Made by a program: the position numbers and the translations under genes
Shown: positions 25,622-34,777 of the stretch, in pieces
Position numbering within the stretch: the first letter of the stretch is position 1
How the letters are laid out: the number at the start of each line of letters is the position of its first letter
Notes under the pieces: generated by a model
What the model was told of the DNA's origin: nothing
Database searches by the model: none
What the model saw: the letters and a program-made list of their open reading frames with translations, nothing else
Assembly (NCBI RefSeq): GCF_000418365.1
Contig: NC_021663.1
Span: 1,922,001-1,986,000, forward strand
Source of the DNA: Corynebacterium terpenotabidum Y-11
GTDB lineage: Bacteria > Actinomycetota > Actinomycetes > Mycobacteriales > Mycobacteriaceae
Reading direction: 5' to 3'
DNA length: 64,000 nucleotides

Positions 25622-26505
25622 CCACCACGACTCCCGACACCTCCAGCTCCAGCACCCCGACCGCAGCGCCGGTTCCGCCGCCCGCGCTCGGCGCCGATTC
25701 CATTCTCTGGCAACGCTTCGGCGACTGGCGCTCACTGTTCGGCGCACTCTACGCCGGAATTCTCCAGGTCAGTGAGAAGGACATCAGCGCGGCCCTGGTC
25801 CAGCACTCGAATGTCTTCGACAACGAGGTCGCCCGACTGGTCCGCTCGGCTTTCCCCATCATCCATGCGGTCTACGAGGGAGAGAACATCGGTGCGATGA
25901 TCCGGGACTACCACCGGGACATCAAGGGGACCCACAGTGACGGTACCCGTTACCACTCGCTCAACCCCGCACCCTTCTACTGGGCACATGCCACCTTCGT
26001 CGCCATGCCGTACGTGTTGGCCGGCACCTTCATGCCCGCCATGACCACTGCGGAGAAGGAGCAGCTCTTCCAGGAGTCCCGCACCTGGTACAGCTACTAC
26101 GGCATCGCCGAGCCCGAAGGGGCCCCGACCACCTACTCCGAGTACGTGGAGTACATGGAGAAGAAGATCGGTAGTGGCCTCCAGCGGACCGAAACCGTCG
26201 ACCGCTCACGGATCCTGCGTCAGCTCACCCTCGACAGCCCCGATCCGTCGGTGCCGGACTGGTTGTGGCGGCCGATCGCCCCCTACGCGGCGAAACTCCT
26301 GGTGTGGTGCGCCGTGGGTCTGCTCCCGCAAAACCTCCGGGACCAGTTCGGCTGGTCGTGGACCAAGTCCGACCAGCGTCGGTTCCGGATCTTCTCACGG
26401 ACGGTGCGGGGACTGTTCACCGTCCTCCCCCGCCCGGTGCGCATGGTGCCGATCGCTTACCGGGCAATCCGACGCGACGAAACCAGTCACCGCGCCACCG
26501 CCTGA
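25618..26505 (+). CDS. MpaB/Lcp-family oxygenase (PF09995, formerly DUF2236)
   Basis: A 295-residue protein matching the family core: an Arg-rich DYHRDIKGTHSDGTRYHSLN segment (residues 98-116) followed by PAPFYWAHATFVAM (118-130), whose H124 is the expected heme-ligand histidine. There is no signal peptide; the first 25 residues are Thr/Ser/Pro-rich. The family includes latex-clearing proteins that cut poly-cis-isoprene and fungal MpaB, which cuts a farnesyl side chain. Many actinobacterial members sit beside lipid catabolic genes with unknown substrates. It is coupled to the flavoprotein gene upstream and lies between two branched/isoprenoid acid modules. Confidence 0.85.
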   Translation: MTTTTPDTSSSSTPTAAPVPPPALGADSILWQRFGDWRSLFGALYAGILQVSEKDISAALVQHSNVFDNEVARLVRSAFPIIHAVYEGENIGAMIRDYHRDIKGTHSDGTRYHSLNPAPFYWAHATFVAMPYVLAGTFMPAMTTAEKEQLFQESRTWYSYYGIAEPEGAPTTYSEYVEYMEKKIGSGLQRTETVDRSRILRQLTLDSPDPSVPDWLWRPIAPYAAKLLVWCAVGLLPQNLRDQFGWSWTKSDQRRFRIFSRTVRGLFTVLPRPVRMVPIAYRAIRRDETSHRATA

Positions 26506-26569
26506 CCCCCGTGGTCGGGCCCCGCGGTCGGGCCCCACGCCCCCTCCCCATCCCCAAGGTCCCCTCCGG

Positions 26570-27730
26570 TCAGTAGCCGAGGGTGACGTTGGGGATGTCC
26601 CCGTTTCCGGCCCGCAGGCTGATGAGTCCCATTGTCACCTGATGCAGCTCCACTGACTCGATGACCTCCCCGGGGACCTCGATCTCCGGGATCCCCAGCG
26701 CCGTGAGAACTTCTCCGAGCCCTCCATCAAGATTGACCGGGACCGGCACGGGCAGCGCCGGACCGTCCACCACGCCCGGGGCCACGGACATCGATGAGAC
26801 GACGGCCTCCACGCCCCCGTCCAGACGGGACACTGAGCCTGGAATTGTCCGCATTTTCCCGGTGAATATCCCGGGGATGTCGAGTCCCAGCCCTTCGGCG
26901 GTCAACTCATCCGCGGTGAGGACCACCGCGTTGACAGTGCCGGACACAGTGTCGACGGGAACGATGTTCACCGTCACATTGCCGCTGAGAGTCACCAGAT
27001 CGGCCGTCACCGTGCCCGCAGTGCCCTGCGCAGTCAGTGGTCCGATGGATTCCTGGGCCTGGACCGCCGAGGTGAGGGCCACTCCACCGACGGTGATCGC
27101 CAGGACCACCGCGGCGACAAGTCCGGTCACCCGGGCAGCAGCACCGTCCGTCGTCGCATCCTGTGTGTGCCGTGCGGCGGAACGCCGTGCACGTGCCTGC
27201 CGACGCCGCTCCCGGCGGTCGGACCGCGACTCCCTGTCCTTGTCTTCCCAGGACAGGGCTCCGATCCCACCGGTCACCCCGAGCAGCGTCCCCAGGATAA
27301 ACCCGCCGAAATTGGAGGTCGGCAAGGCAATCACGGACATGATGATCGCGAAAACCCCGAGATAGACCGCGGTTGTGGGACGGAACCATGTACCGAGCCC
27401 GAACATGATGAGAGCTGCGCCGATGACCAGGGTGGAGACCCCCGACATCGAGGAGATCATCACGAGGATGTCCATGATCTTGACCGTGAGATAGGCCGGC
27501 ACGATGATCACCACACCGGCGAGCACCATGAACAAGCCGGAGAAGAACGGGCGGCGCTGACGCCACAGCGTGAACCGGCGGAGGTACCCGGACTCCTCAT
27601 CACCGGCGGATGCGGTGACGTCGGCATCTCCGGCAGAGGCCGGGTCCACGGCCTCCACGGCCTCCACGGCACGGGGGTCCGCGTCCTCCCCGGCAGAGTC
27701 AGTGATGTCAGCAGCCACCGTCAACACCAC
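26570..27730 (-). CDS. DUF6114 family membrane protein
   Basis: Up to 386 residues. An acidic Ala-rich leader (1-50) is followed by about four membrane helices (roughly 60-155: FFSGLFMVLAGVVIIVPAYL, STLVIGAALIMFGLG, VYLGVFAIIMSVIA), a strongly basic loop (DRRERRRQARARR), another helix (AAVVLAITVGGVALT), and an extracytoplasmic beta-rich domain (about 225-386). The N-terminal part is the DUF6114 pattern. It overlaps the DUF6230 gene by about 23 bases. The start is uncertain: GTG at 27730 or 27718. Role unknown; these two families are usually neighbours in actinobacteria. Confidence 0.75.
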   Translation of the reverse strand: MVLTVAADITDSAGEDADPRAVEAVEAVDPASAGDADVTASAGDEESGYLRRFTLWRQRRPFFSGLFMVLAGVVIIVPAYLTVKIMDILVMISSMSGVSTLVIGAALIMFGLGTWFRPTTAVYLGVFAIIMSVIALPTSNFGGFILGTLLGVTGGIGALSWEDKDRESRSDRRERRRQARARRSAARHTQDATTDGAAARVTGLVAAVVLAITVGGVALTSAVQAQESIGPLTAQGTAGTVTADLVTLSGNVTVNIVPVDTVSGTVNAVVLTADELTAEGLGLDIPGIFTGKMRTIPGSVSRLDGGVEAVVSSMSVAPGVVDGPALPVPVPVNLDGGLGEVLTALGIPEIEVPGEVIESVELHQVTMGLISLRAGNGDIPNVTLGY

Positions 27731-28283
27731 GTTCCACGTTGACGGTCACACCGCGCGCATTGAGTTTGTCCGCTCCGATCGAGGATGCCTGGACGTCCTG
27801 CGCCTTCACCTCGACCTCTGGGGCGACGATCCCCCAGGTTGACACCGGCGCATCAGGATTGACCTGGTTCACATCGGCGCCGATCTGCGGCTCGGTCAGT
27901 GAGAGGTCACCGAGGATCGATGTAGCACCCACCACAAGGTTCTCCGCGTCTGCGGCGTTCTCACCGGGGGCGCGCATCAAGAACGTGACATCTCCGATCC
28001 CCGGGATGCCCGGCAGTTTGGCGGACAGACACAGGTCCGCAATCTCAGCGTGACTGAAGGTCAACCGGGAGACCGGGATCTGACTGTCGCCGACCTGGTC
28101 GCCGATGACGAAGAGGTTGAAGTTGGAGCCGTCGAGCCGATCCATGGAGATCTTGAAGATCGTGCCGGACAAAGCGAGGTTGGCGGAAATGCCTCCCTGC
28201 GCCATGGATACGCCCGTACCGCCCACCGCCAGCGCGCTGACCAGGGCGGCCGCTGTGGCCTTAACTCTGTTAATACGACCCAC
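27708..28283 (-). CDS. DUF6230 family exported protein
   Basis: About 191 residues with an N-terminal signal-like segment (VKATAAALVSALAVGGTGVSMA) and a beta-rich body (SANLALSGTIFKISMDRLDG, ISQLT-type strands, ADKLNARGVTVNVERG), ending in Cys. The GTG at 28292 has AAAAGGA too close; the GTG at 28283 has it ten bases away, so I take 28283. The body resembles the extracytoplasmic domain of the DUF6114 partner (both carry SG..V.V/ADEL or ADKL-LNA phrases), suggesting the two assemble at the cell surface. Function unknown. Confidence 0.7.
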   Translation of the reverse strand: MGRINRVKATAAALVSALAVGGTGVSMAQGGISANLALSGTIFKISMDRLDGSNFNLFVIGDQVGDSQIPVSRLTFSHAEIADLCLSAKLPGIPGIGDVTFLMRAPGENAADAENLVVGATSILGDLSLTEPQIGADVNQVNPDAPVSTWGIVAPEVEVKAQDVQASSIGADKLNARGVTVNVERGVDGGC

Positions 28284-28621
28284 AGGAGTCACATCCTTTT
28301 CTCATTGTTGGGTTTGCTCGGACAGGGAAGTTACAGGCGCAGGACATTCCGGGCGTCACCGCCCACACAAAACAATCATCTGTGACTCCTATCACACCCG
28401 TTCGGCAGACTACCCCGTCCACCGGAGCCCGGGAAGGGATCTGGCGCAATTTGTCTCCTGATCCAACCTCAGAAGGCCGCCTGCCACTAGTTTTGTTCCG
28501 TGAACACAATCGGAACCCAAACCTCTGTCCAGATGCACTACCAACCGACGCCACGCTCTCCGTACATTCATGGCAGGCTGGATTGTAATGCAGGTCACAT
28601 TGATACAGAAAGGTGAGCACC
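28284..28621. promoter_or_regulatory. Divergent promoter region with one perfect and one near-perfect CRP/GlxR site
   Basis: No gene in these 338 bases. TGTGACTCCTATCACA (28381-28396) matches the CRP/GlxR consensus TGTGA-N6-TCACA exactly; TGTAATGCAGGTCACA (28584-28599) has one mismatch and lies just before the fadD start. A separate inverted repeat GTTCCG-N10-CGGAAC (28495-28516) is a candidate operator for another regulator, possibly the PucR-type protein encoded in the operon. AAAGG at 28610-28614 is the fadD ribosome-binding site. Confidence 0.65.
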
Positions 28622-30169
28622 ATGACAGAACTCATCCCCGACTACCTCCCCTGGAACCCGGACAATGCCTCCGACCAGCGGATTAGACTGTCCGATCCCC
28701 AGGTCTCACTCACCGGCGCCGAGCTTGATGAGCGCGTCGCCGGGGCAGCAGAGCACCTTGCGGACCTCGGGGTCCACCGGGGTTCCGTCGTCGCCGCCGT
28801 CCTTCCCAACCAGGCAGAACTCGTGATCGCCCTGTACGCCGCATGGCGGCTCGGCGCCGCCTTCACACCGGTCAATCCCACGTTCACCGCAGCGGAGACC
28901 CGCCACCAGATCGAGAACTCCGAGGCATCAGTGGTGATTGCTTCCGATGCCCTCGCTGCGGAGAACCCGGCCAGTCTGCCGAGTCAACGTTTCGGAACTG
29001 CGGTCGTCGTCCCTGTCACTGATCTCCGACGCGCCCCGATCCTCCCGGATCAGGTCACCTCACCGACGCCGGTCCCCGGAGACACAGCCATGCTCGTGTA
29101 CACCTCCGGCTCCACCGGGCGCCCCAAGGGGGTGCAGCTGACCCATGCGAACCTCGACGCCATGTCCGCAGCCCAGAATGAGGTCGTCCATATGAACAGG
29201 GACACCCACGCGCTGCTCGCGCTGCCGCTGTTCCATGTCAACGCGCTCCTGGCCAGCATCATCGCCCCCTTCCGGGCCGGCGGTCGCACGACAGTCATGG
29301 AGCGGTTCGACCCGGTGGCCTTCGCCCGGGCTGTCACGGAACTCCGCCCGACGTACTTCTCCGCCGTCCCCGCCATCTACGCCTACCTGCTCAACCTCCC
29401 CGAGGAGCTGCCTGACGGCACGGTCCCCGACTTCTCCAGTCTCGACTACGCCATCTGCGGCGCGGCACCCGCCTCCATCGACATGCTCCTCGCCTTCGAG
29501 CAGCGCTTCGGGACCCGTGTCATCACCGGCTACGGGCTCACCGAGGGAACCTGTGTCTCCACGGTCATGCGCCCCGAGGACGAACCCCGCGCCGGCTCCG
29601 TCGGCCGGGCACTGCCCGGTCAGGAGGTCCGGATCGACGACGGTGCCGGCGGTGCCGCTCCGGCAGGCGTTCCGGGTGAGGTTCTCATCCGTGGCGCGAA
29701 CGTCATGGCCGGCTACCTCGGCCGCGCGGAGGAGACCGCCGCCACCGTCGTCGACGGCTGGCTGCACACCGGAGATGTCGGTGTTCTCGACGACGAGGGG
29801 TACCTCACACTCGTCGACCGGCTCAAGGACATCATCATCCGTGGAGGGGAGAACCTGTACCCCTCCGAGATCGAGGCCGCCCTGTGCACACACCCGGCTG
29901 TCAGCGAGGCAGCGGTCGTCGGACGACCCCACGACATTCTCACTGAAATTCCGGTGGCGTACGTCACGCTGCGCAGTGGTCTCGAGACCACCCCCGAGCA
30001 ACTGCTCGAACACGCCAACGCCCAGCTGGCGAAGATCAAGTGGCCTGCCGCTCTCGAGATTCTCGACGACCTGCCACGCAACCCGGTCGGCAAGGTCGAC
30101 AAGCCCGGCCTGCGGGACATCGCCCGTCGCGTCCCGGCATCCACCGCACCGTCCCCGACCTCCATCTGA
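28622..30169 (+). CDS. Acyl-CoA synthetase (AMP-binding, FadD-type)
   Basis: A 515-residue ANL ligase with VYTSGSTGRPKGVQLTHAN, GYGLTEGTCVST, LHTGDVGVLDDEGYLTLVDR, RGGENLYPSEIE and the catalytic Lys region LPRNPVGKVDK. The ATG at 28622 has AAAGG at proper distance. First gene of an operon with a DUF3556 membrane protein (11 bases on), a phytoene-desaturase-like flavoprotein (7 bases on) and a PucR-type regulator (4-base overlap). It would activate the acid that feeds this pathway; the role resembles AtuH in Pseudomonas terpene use, which is inference from the neighbourhood. Confidence 0.9.
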   Translation: MTELIPDYLPWNPDNASDQRIRLSDPQVSLTGAELDERVAGAAEHLADLGVHRGSVVAAVLPNQAELVIALYAAWRLGAAFTPVNPTFTAAETRHQIENSEASVVIASDALAAENPASLPSQRFGTAVVVPVTDLRRAPILPDQVTSPTPVPGDTAMLVYTSGSTGRPKGVQLTHANLDAMSAAQNEVVHMNRDTHALLALPLFHVNALLASIIAPFRAGGRTTVMERFDPVAFARAVTELRPTYFSAVPAIYAYLLNLPEELPDGTVPDFSSLDYAICGAAPASIDMLLAFEQRFGTRVITGYGLTEGTCVSTVMRPEDEPRAGSVGRALPGQEVRIDDGAGGAAPAGVPGEVLIRGANVMAGYLGRAEETAATVVDGWLHTGDVGVLDDEGYLTLVDRLKDIIIRGGENLYPSEIEAALCTHPAVSEAAVVGRPHDILTEIPVAYVTLRSGLETTPEQLLEHANAQLAKIKWPAALEILDDLPRNPVGKVDKPGLRDIARRVPASTAPSPTSI

Positions 30170-30180
30170 AAGGACCTGTC

Positions 30181-32070
30181 ATGTCCGCGATTTCACCGTC
30201 CGTCATCGGTCCGGATTATCCGGAGTACCAGCAGGAACCGTTCCTGTCCCGGCACCGCCGACAGGTCCTCGACTGGGCCCGCAACGGCCTTGGCGCCCCG
30301 GCCGTCACCCCACTGTTCTACGTCATCAAGATCACCGTCTGGGCACTGCTCGGGCTCTGGCTCGCCTGTGAGACCACCGGAGTCGGGTCCCTCTGGGATC
30401 CGTCGAACTGGTGGAGTGAACCGGCCGTCTACGTCAAACTCGCGATCTTCGCGATGCTCTGGGAGACGCTCGGCCTCGGAGCCGGGACCGGCCCTTCCGG
30501 CTTCCACTTCCTCCCCCTCTTCTCCGGCTTCCTCCAGTGGACCCGACCGGGAACGATCCGGCGTCCCCCGTTCTCCGGCCGGATCCCCCTGACCGGCGGG
30601 GACACCCGCACCATCTTCGACGTGCTGCTCTACCTCTGCATCATCCTCTCCCTGGGGTATGCCCTGGCTACCCCGACCACCGACCAGGCCGCCACCACCG
30701 CGGTGATCGCCGACTCGACCGGAGGAATGGTCCCCGTCTCGGTTCTCATCGCCCCGATCGTGTTCAGCCTCCTGCTCGGTCTCCGCGACCAGGTCCCTTT
30801 CCTGGCCGGCCGGCCGGAACAGTACCTGCCCGCCCTGTTCTTCGCCGCCGTCCTGGGCCCGGTGGACCTCATGATCGCCGCCAAGGCCCTCATCGTCGTC
30901 GTCTGGGTCGGTGCCGCGTTCTCCAAGTTCGGGCTCCACTTCTCGAACGTCATCGGACCGATGATGTCCAATTCCCCGTCTCTCCCCTTCCGTAAGATCC
31001 GGATGCTGTTCTACCGAAACTTCCCGGATGATCTCCGCCCGTCACGTCTCAGCTCCTTCATCGCCCATGTCCTCGGCACCTTCGTCGAACTGCTCTGCCC
31101 GCTGATCCTCCTGTTCTCCGGAAACGAGACCGCGGCCATCATCGCCGGCGTCCTCATCTTCGGCATGCACGTGGTCATCACCTCGACCATTCCCCTGGCC
31201 GTGCCGGTGGAGTGGAACATCCACTTCCTGTTCCTCATCCCCTTCCTCTTCCTCGGCTTCCCCGCCTGGGACGGATTCGGTGTCACCGACGTCTCCTCCG
31301 GAATGGTCTGGGTCCTCATCGCCGTCATCCTGCTTCCGCTCCCGATCATCGGCCAGTTCCGTCCCGATCTGATCTCCTTCCTGCCGGGGATGCGCCAGTA
31401 CGCCGGCAACTGGGCCACCAGTCTGTGGGCGTTCCGCCCGGAGGCGCTGGAGCGCTTCTACCAGGAACTCCCTTCTGGATCACGGAACCAGGAGGACATC
31501 CTGACCAAGCTGTACGGTCTGGATGCGTCCCGTAAGCTCCTCGACAAGATCACCGCCTTCCGGAGCATGCACTCACAGGGCCGGGGAACGCTGTCTCTGC
31601 TGGTCCGCGAGCTCGGGGATAACCTCGACGACTACCTGGTCCGCGACGGTGAGACGCTGTCCGCATGGTCACTGGGCTGGAACTTCGGTGACGGTCACTT
31701 CCACGGCACGGGACTGATGGACAGTGTGCAGAAACGACTGAACTTCGCTCCGGGCGATGTCGTCGCCGTCTACGCCGAATCACAGCCGGTCCACCGAGGT
31801 ACCCAGCGTTACCAGCTCGTCGACCTCGCCCTGGGCGTCATCGAGGAAGGGACCTGGGAAGTGAAGGACGCCGTCGCCACTCAGCCGTGGCTTCCCGACG
31901 GTCCGATTCCTGTGACGCCCGACACCAAGTATGTTGGTCGGGACCGGTTCACCGCGTGGACCGCCAGCGGCCCCGGCACGGCAACCGCCATCCCGGACGC
32001 CCCGACGGATACCCCGCCCGGTGCCACGATGAACCCGACCGACAATCCTGATCCTGTCCACGGAAGGTGA
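30181..32070 (+). CDS. DUF3556 family transmembrane protein
   Basis: A 629-residue protein. The first 430 residues hold about nine or ten membrane helices (for example ILIFGMHVVITSTIPLAVPV and VEWNIHFLFLIPFLFLGFPAW). The C-terminal 200 residues form a soluble domain with the His-rich segment WNFGDGHFHGTGLMDSVQKR and a Pro/Thr-rich tail. His residues in and near the membrane (GMHVVI, WNIHFLF) could bind a cofactor. The family occurs in mycobacteria and corynebacteria next to lipid-modifying redox genes; function unknown. Genes on both sides (ligase and desaturase-like flavoprotein) suggest handling of a hydrophobic acyl or isoprenoid substrate in the membrane. Confidence 0.75.
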   Translation: MSAISPSVIGPDYPEYQQEPFLSRHRRQVLDWARNGLGAPAVTPLFYVIKITVWALLGLWLACETTGVGSLWDPSNWWSEPAVYVKLAIFAMLWETLGLGAGTGPSGFHFLPLFSGFLQWTRPGTIRRPPFSGRIPLTGGDTRTIFDVLLYLCIILSLGYALATPTTDQAATTAVIADSTGGMVPVSVLIAPIVFSLLLGLRDQVPFLAGRPEQYLPALFFAAVLGPVDLMIAAKALIVVVWVGAAFSKFGLHFSNVIGPMMSNSPSLPFRKIRMLFYRNFPDDLRPSRLSSFIAHVLGTFVELLCPLILLFSGNETAAIIAGVLIFGMHVVITSTIPLAVPVEWNIHFLFLIPFLFLGFPAWDGFGVTDVSSGMVWVLIAVILLPLPIIGQFRPDLISFLPGMRQYAGNWATSLWAFRPEALERFYQELPSGSRNQEDILTKLYGLDASRKLLDKITAFRSMHSQGRGTLSLLVRELGDNLDDYLVRDGETLSAWSLGWNFGDGHFHGTGLMDSVQKRLNFAPGDVVAVYAESQPVHRGTQRYQLVDLALGVIEEGTWEVKDAVATQPWLPDGPIPVTPDTKYVGRDRFTAWTASGPGTATAIPDAPTDTPPGATMNPTDNPDPVHGR

Positions 32071-32077
32071 CAACTCT

Positions 32078-33508
32078 ATGACCACTGCGGCAGTTGTCGG
32101 CAGCGGCCCCAACGGTCTGGCGGCGGCGATCACGCTGGCCCGCGCCGGCGTGTCCGTCACCGTCATCGAATCCTCCGGTGCGCCCGGAGGAGGGATGCAC
32201 AGTGCCGAGCTCCTAGAACCCGGGGTCCTCCACGACCTGTGCTCCTCCATCCACCCCATGGCCGTCTCCAGCCCGTTCTTCCGCAGTGTCGACCTGGCCT
32301 CCCACGGCCTCTCCTTCGCCTGGCCGGAGGTCCAGCTGGCACACCCGCTGGACGACGGTACCGCCGGCTCTCTCCTGCGGGGTGTGGACCAGACCGCTGC
32401 CGCCCTCGGCCGGGACGCGACGCTGTGGCGTGCCACCTTCGCCCCATTCGTGTCACGGATCGACGATCTCATGGAGGACGTCACCGCTCCGCCGCTCCAC
32501 CTGCTGAAACACCCGCTGCTCTTCACCCTGTTCGGGGCGAATGTCGCGGTACCGGCCGCCGCATCCCTGCGGCGATGGCGGACCCCCCGGACCCGTGCCC
32601 TGTTCGCCGGTGTGGCCGCACATGTCTTCACCCGCCTCGATCTGCCGCTGTCCTCCTCGGTGGGGATGCTGCTCACCGCAGCAGCCCAGGCCGAGGGCTG
32701 GCCGGTCGCCGTCGGCGGCTCACAGGCCATCGCCCGGGCGATGACCGCCGAAGCCGAGAAGCTTGGCGTCCGGATCATTACCGGCACCACCGTCACCGAT
32801 CTCGACCAGCTGACGACACTGACCGGGGGACGCCCCGACATCACGTTCCTGGACACGTCCCCCGGGGCCGCCGCGGACCTTCTCGCCGGGCATCAGCCCG
32901 CCCGACAGGCCCGGGCGTACCGCCGCTTCCGCGCGGGCTCCGCCGCCTTCCCGGTCCACTACGTCATCCGCGGCGGCGTCCCGTGGACCGCCGACGACGC
33001 CCGCCGGGCCGGGTGCGTGCACGTGTGCGGCGATGCCGCGGACGTCATTGCCGCCGAACGGGACTGCGCCCGGGGCATCATGCCGGACCGTCCCTTCGTC
33101 CTCGTGAGCCAGCAGTACCTCGCCGACCCGTCCCGGTCCGCCGGTGACCTGCACCCGCTCGACGTCTACGCCCATGTCCCGGCCGGCTATTCCGGGGACG
33201 CCACCGAGATCATCACCGCCCAGATCGAACGCTTCGCCCCGGGGTTCAGGGACACCATCGTCTCCTCGACCTCCTTGAGCACCACCGACCTGGAGAGGTC
33301 CAACCCGAATCTCGTCGGGGGCGACATCATCGGCGGACATTCCGGTCCGGTCCAGCTACTCGCCCGCCCCGTACTGTCCCCGTACCCCTACCGGACCGGC
33401 GTCCCGGGAGTGTACCTGTGCTCGGCATCCACGCCCCCGGGTGCCGGCGTCCACGGGATGAGCGGACACAATGCCGCCACCCTGGCTCTTCAGGAGATGC
33501 CGACGTGA
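32078..33508 (+). CDS. Phytoene desaturase-like FAD-dependent oxidoreductase
   Basis: A 476-residue flavoprotein starting with the FAD-binding motif AAVVGSGPNGLAAAITLARAG and SSGAPGGGMHSAEL. The C-terminal FAD-contact motif is YLCSASTPPGAGVHGMSGHNAA, typical of the phytoene dehydrogenase/NAD(P)-FAD oxidoreductase family. Members act on polyprenyl and carotenoid chains or on retinol-like compounds. Within an operon of fadD and DUF3556 it may desaturate or saturate a lipid intermediate. The stop overlaps the start of the PucR-type gene (GTGA). Confidence 0.85.
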   Translation: MTTAAVVGSGPNGLAAAITLARAGVSVTVIESSGAPGGGMHSAELLEPGVLHDLCSSIHPMAVSSPFFRSVDLASHGLSFAWPEVQLAHPLDDGTAGSLLRGVDQTAAALGRDATLWRATFAPFVSRIDDLMEDVTAPPLHLLKHPLLFTLFGANVAVPAAASLRRWRTPRTRALFAGVAAHVFTRLDLPLSSSVGMLLTAAAQAEGWPVAVGGSQAIARAMTAEAEKLGVRIITGTTVTDLDQLTTLTGGRPDITFLDTSPGAAADLLAGHQPARQARAYRRFRAGSAAFPVHYVIRGGVPWTADDARRAGCVHVCGDAADVIAAERDCARGIMPDRPFVLVSQQYLADPSRSAGDLHPLDVYAHVPAGYSGDATEIITAQIERFAPGFRDTIVSSTSLSTTDLERSNPNLVGGDIIGGHSGPVQLLARPVLSPYPYRTGVPGVYLCSASTPPGAGVHGMSGHNAATLALQEMPT

Positions 33509-34701
33509 CTCGGGAGGCATCAGAGGTCACCCAGCAGATCGGGACGGAACTGCTCCGGCAGCTGGACTCTCTCACCACGACTGTCACAGAACAGCTCATG
33601 GACGCGGTCGAGATACCGTCCGGGGACGCCCTCATCGTCCCACTGCGCGCAAGCATCCGTGCGGCACTCGAGAACTACGCCATGCTGCTGATCCGGCGTC
33701 AGCCGGTAGACGCCGCAACCATCACACCGGAGATGTCCTACTTCGCGCGGCTCACCGCGCGACGGGGCGTCCCGCTCTCCACCCTGGTGATGATGTACCA
33801 CCGCGCGCACAACATCGTGGAGCAGTCACTGCTCTCCATCGTGGCGTCCCTGTTCAGCGACCGGCCCTCCTCCTCGCTGCTCGGCATCCTCGCGACCATG
33901 CGCGACTGGTCCAACCAGTTCATCCTCCGGATGCAGGAACAGATCTCCGAGGTCTACCTGGACGAGGCCGAACGCCTGCGGACCCCCGGGGATGCCGGAC
34001 GCCTGGCTCTCGTCCAGTCGGTGCTCGACGGCACGGAATCCCCGGTGGAGATCGGCGGACACCGACTGGGGGGACGTCACATCGCCGTCGTCGTCTGGGT
34101 GCGTGATCCCGGGACGTCGTCCGCCACCCTGGCGTCGGGCTGCCGTCGTCTCGCCGAGGTGATCGGAGCGGCGACTCCACCCCTGATCGTGTTCCCGTCG
34201 TCGACGGAGGCCTGGATGTGGTGCGTCCCCGACGCCGCCTCCGGCGATATTGCGTTGGGCGAGGGGCTGACCGCGGTCATCGGCCCTGTGGCCCAGGGGC
34301 CGGACGGATTCACCGTCTCCCACCGGCACGCACTGGCCTACCAACGCCTTCATCACACCATTCAGTCGGACGCGGCGGTGTGGCGGAGCACGGACCCCGG
34401 GATCATGACCGCCGCCGCGTTCTCGGACCGCTTAGGGCTTGCCCGGGACATCGTCTCGGTGACGCTGGGAGAGTTGGCCGTCGACGACGAATACTCACGC
34501 GTCCTGCGCGAAACCGCCCGGAGTTTCCTCCTGTACGGCACCGCCGGCGCCGCCGACGAGATGATCGCCCACCGTAACACCGTGGCCTACCGGCTCAACA
34601 AGTTCCGCGAAGCGCACGGTCAGGATGCACTGTCTTCCCCCGACGTGCATCTGGCACTCGAGCTGGCCCACTGGTTCGGGTCGCGCGTCCTCGCGGACTG
34701 A
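33505..34701 (+). CDS. PucR/CdaR-type transcriptional regulator
   Basis: A 398-residue protein. The N-terminal half is helical (a RsbR/PucR-type sensory region with LSTLVMMYHRAHNIVEQSL). The middle resembles the degenerate GGDEF-like domain. The C-terminus is the PucR helix-turn-helix: DEMIAHRNTVAYRLNKFREA. The start is GTG 33505 after CAGGAG, overlapping the preceding stop. These regulators are usually activators of the adjacent catabolic operon, responding to the substrate. The inverted repeat at 28495-28516 before the operon is a candidate target. A strong bidirectional terminator follows. Confidence 0.85.
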   Translation: MTREASEVTQQIGTELLRQLDSLTTTVTEQLMDAVEIPSGDALIVPLRASIRAALENYAMLLIRRQPVDAATITPEMSYFARLTARRGVPLSTLVMMYHRAHNIVEQSLLSIVASLFSDRPSSSLLGILATMRDWSNQFILRMQEQISEVYLDEAERLRTPGDAGRLALVQSVLDGTESPVEIGGHRLGGRHIAVVVWVRDPGTSSATLASGCRRLAEVIGAATPPLIVFPSSTEAWMWCVPDAASGDIALGEGLTAVIGPVAQGPDGFTVSHRHALAYQRLHHTIQSDAAVWRSTDPGIMTAAAFSDRLGLARDIVSVTLGELAVDDEYSRVLRETARSFLLYGTAGAADEMIAHRNTVAYRLNKFREAHGQDALSSPDVHLALELAHWFGSRVLAD

Positions 34702-34718
34702 CGACACCACCGACACAC

Positions 34719-34753
34719 AAAACCCCCCGATCGCAGCAGCGACGGGGGGTTTT
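34719..34753. terminator. Bidirectional intrinsic terminator
   Basis: AAAACCCCCC (34719-34728) pairs with GGGGGGTTTT (34744-34753): a 10-bp perfect stem with A/T tails on both sides, between the convergent PucR-type and SDR genes. Functional in both directions. Confidence 0.9.
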
Positions 34754-34777
34754 CCCGGGAGCATCCCGGGATACCGG

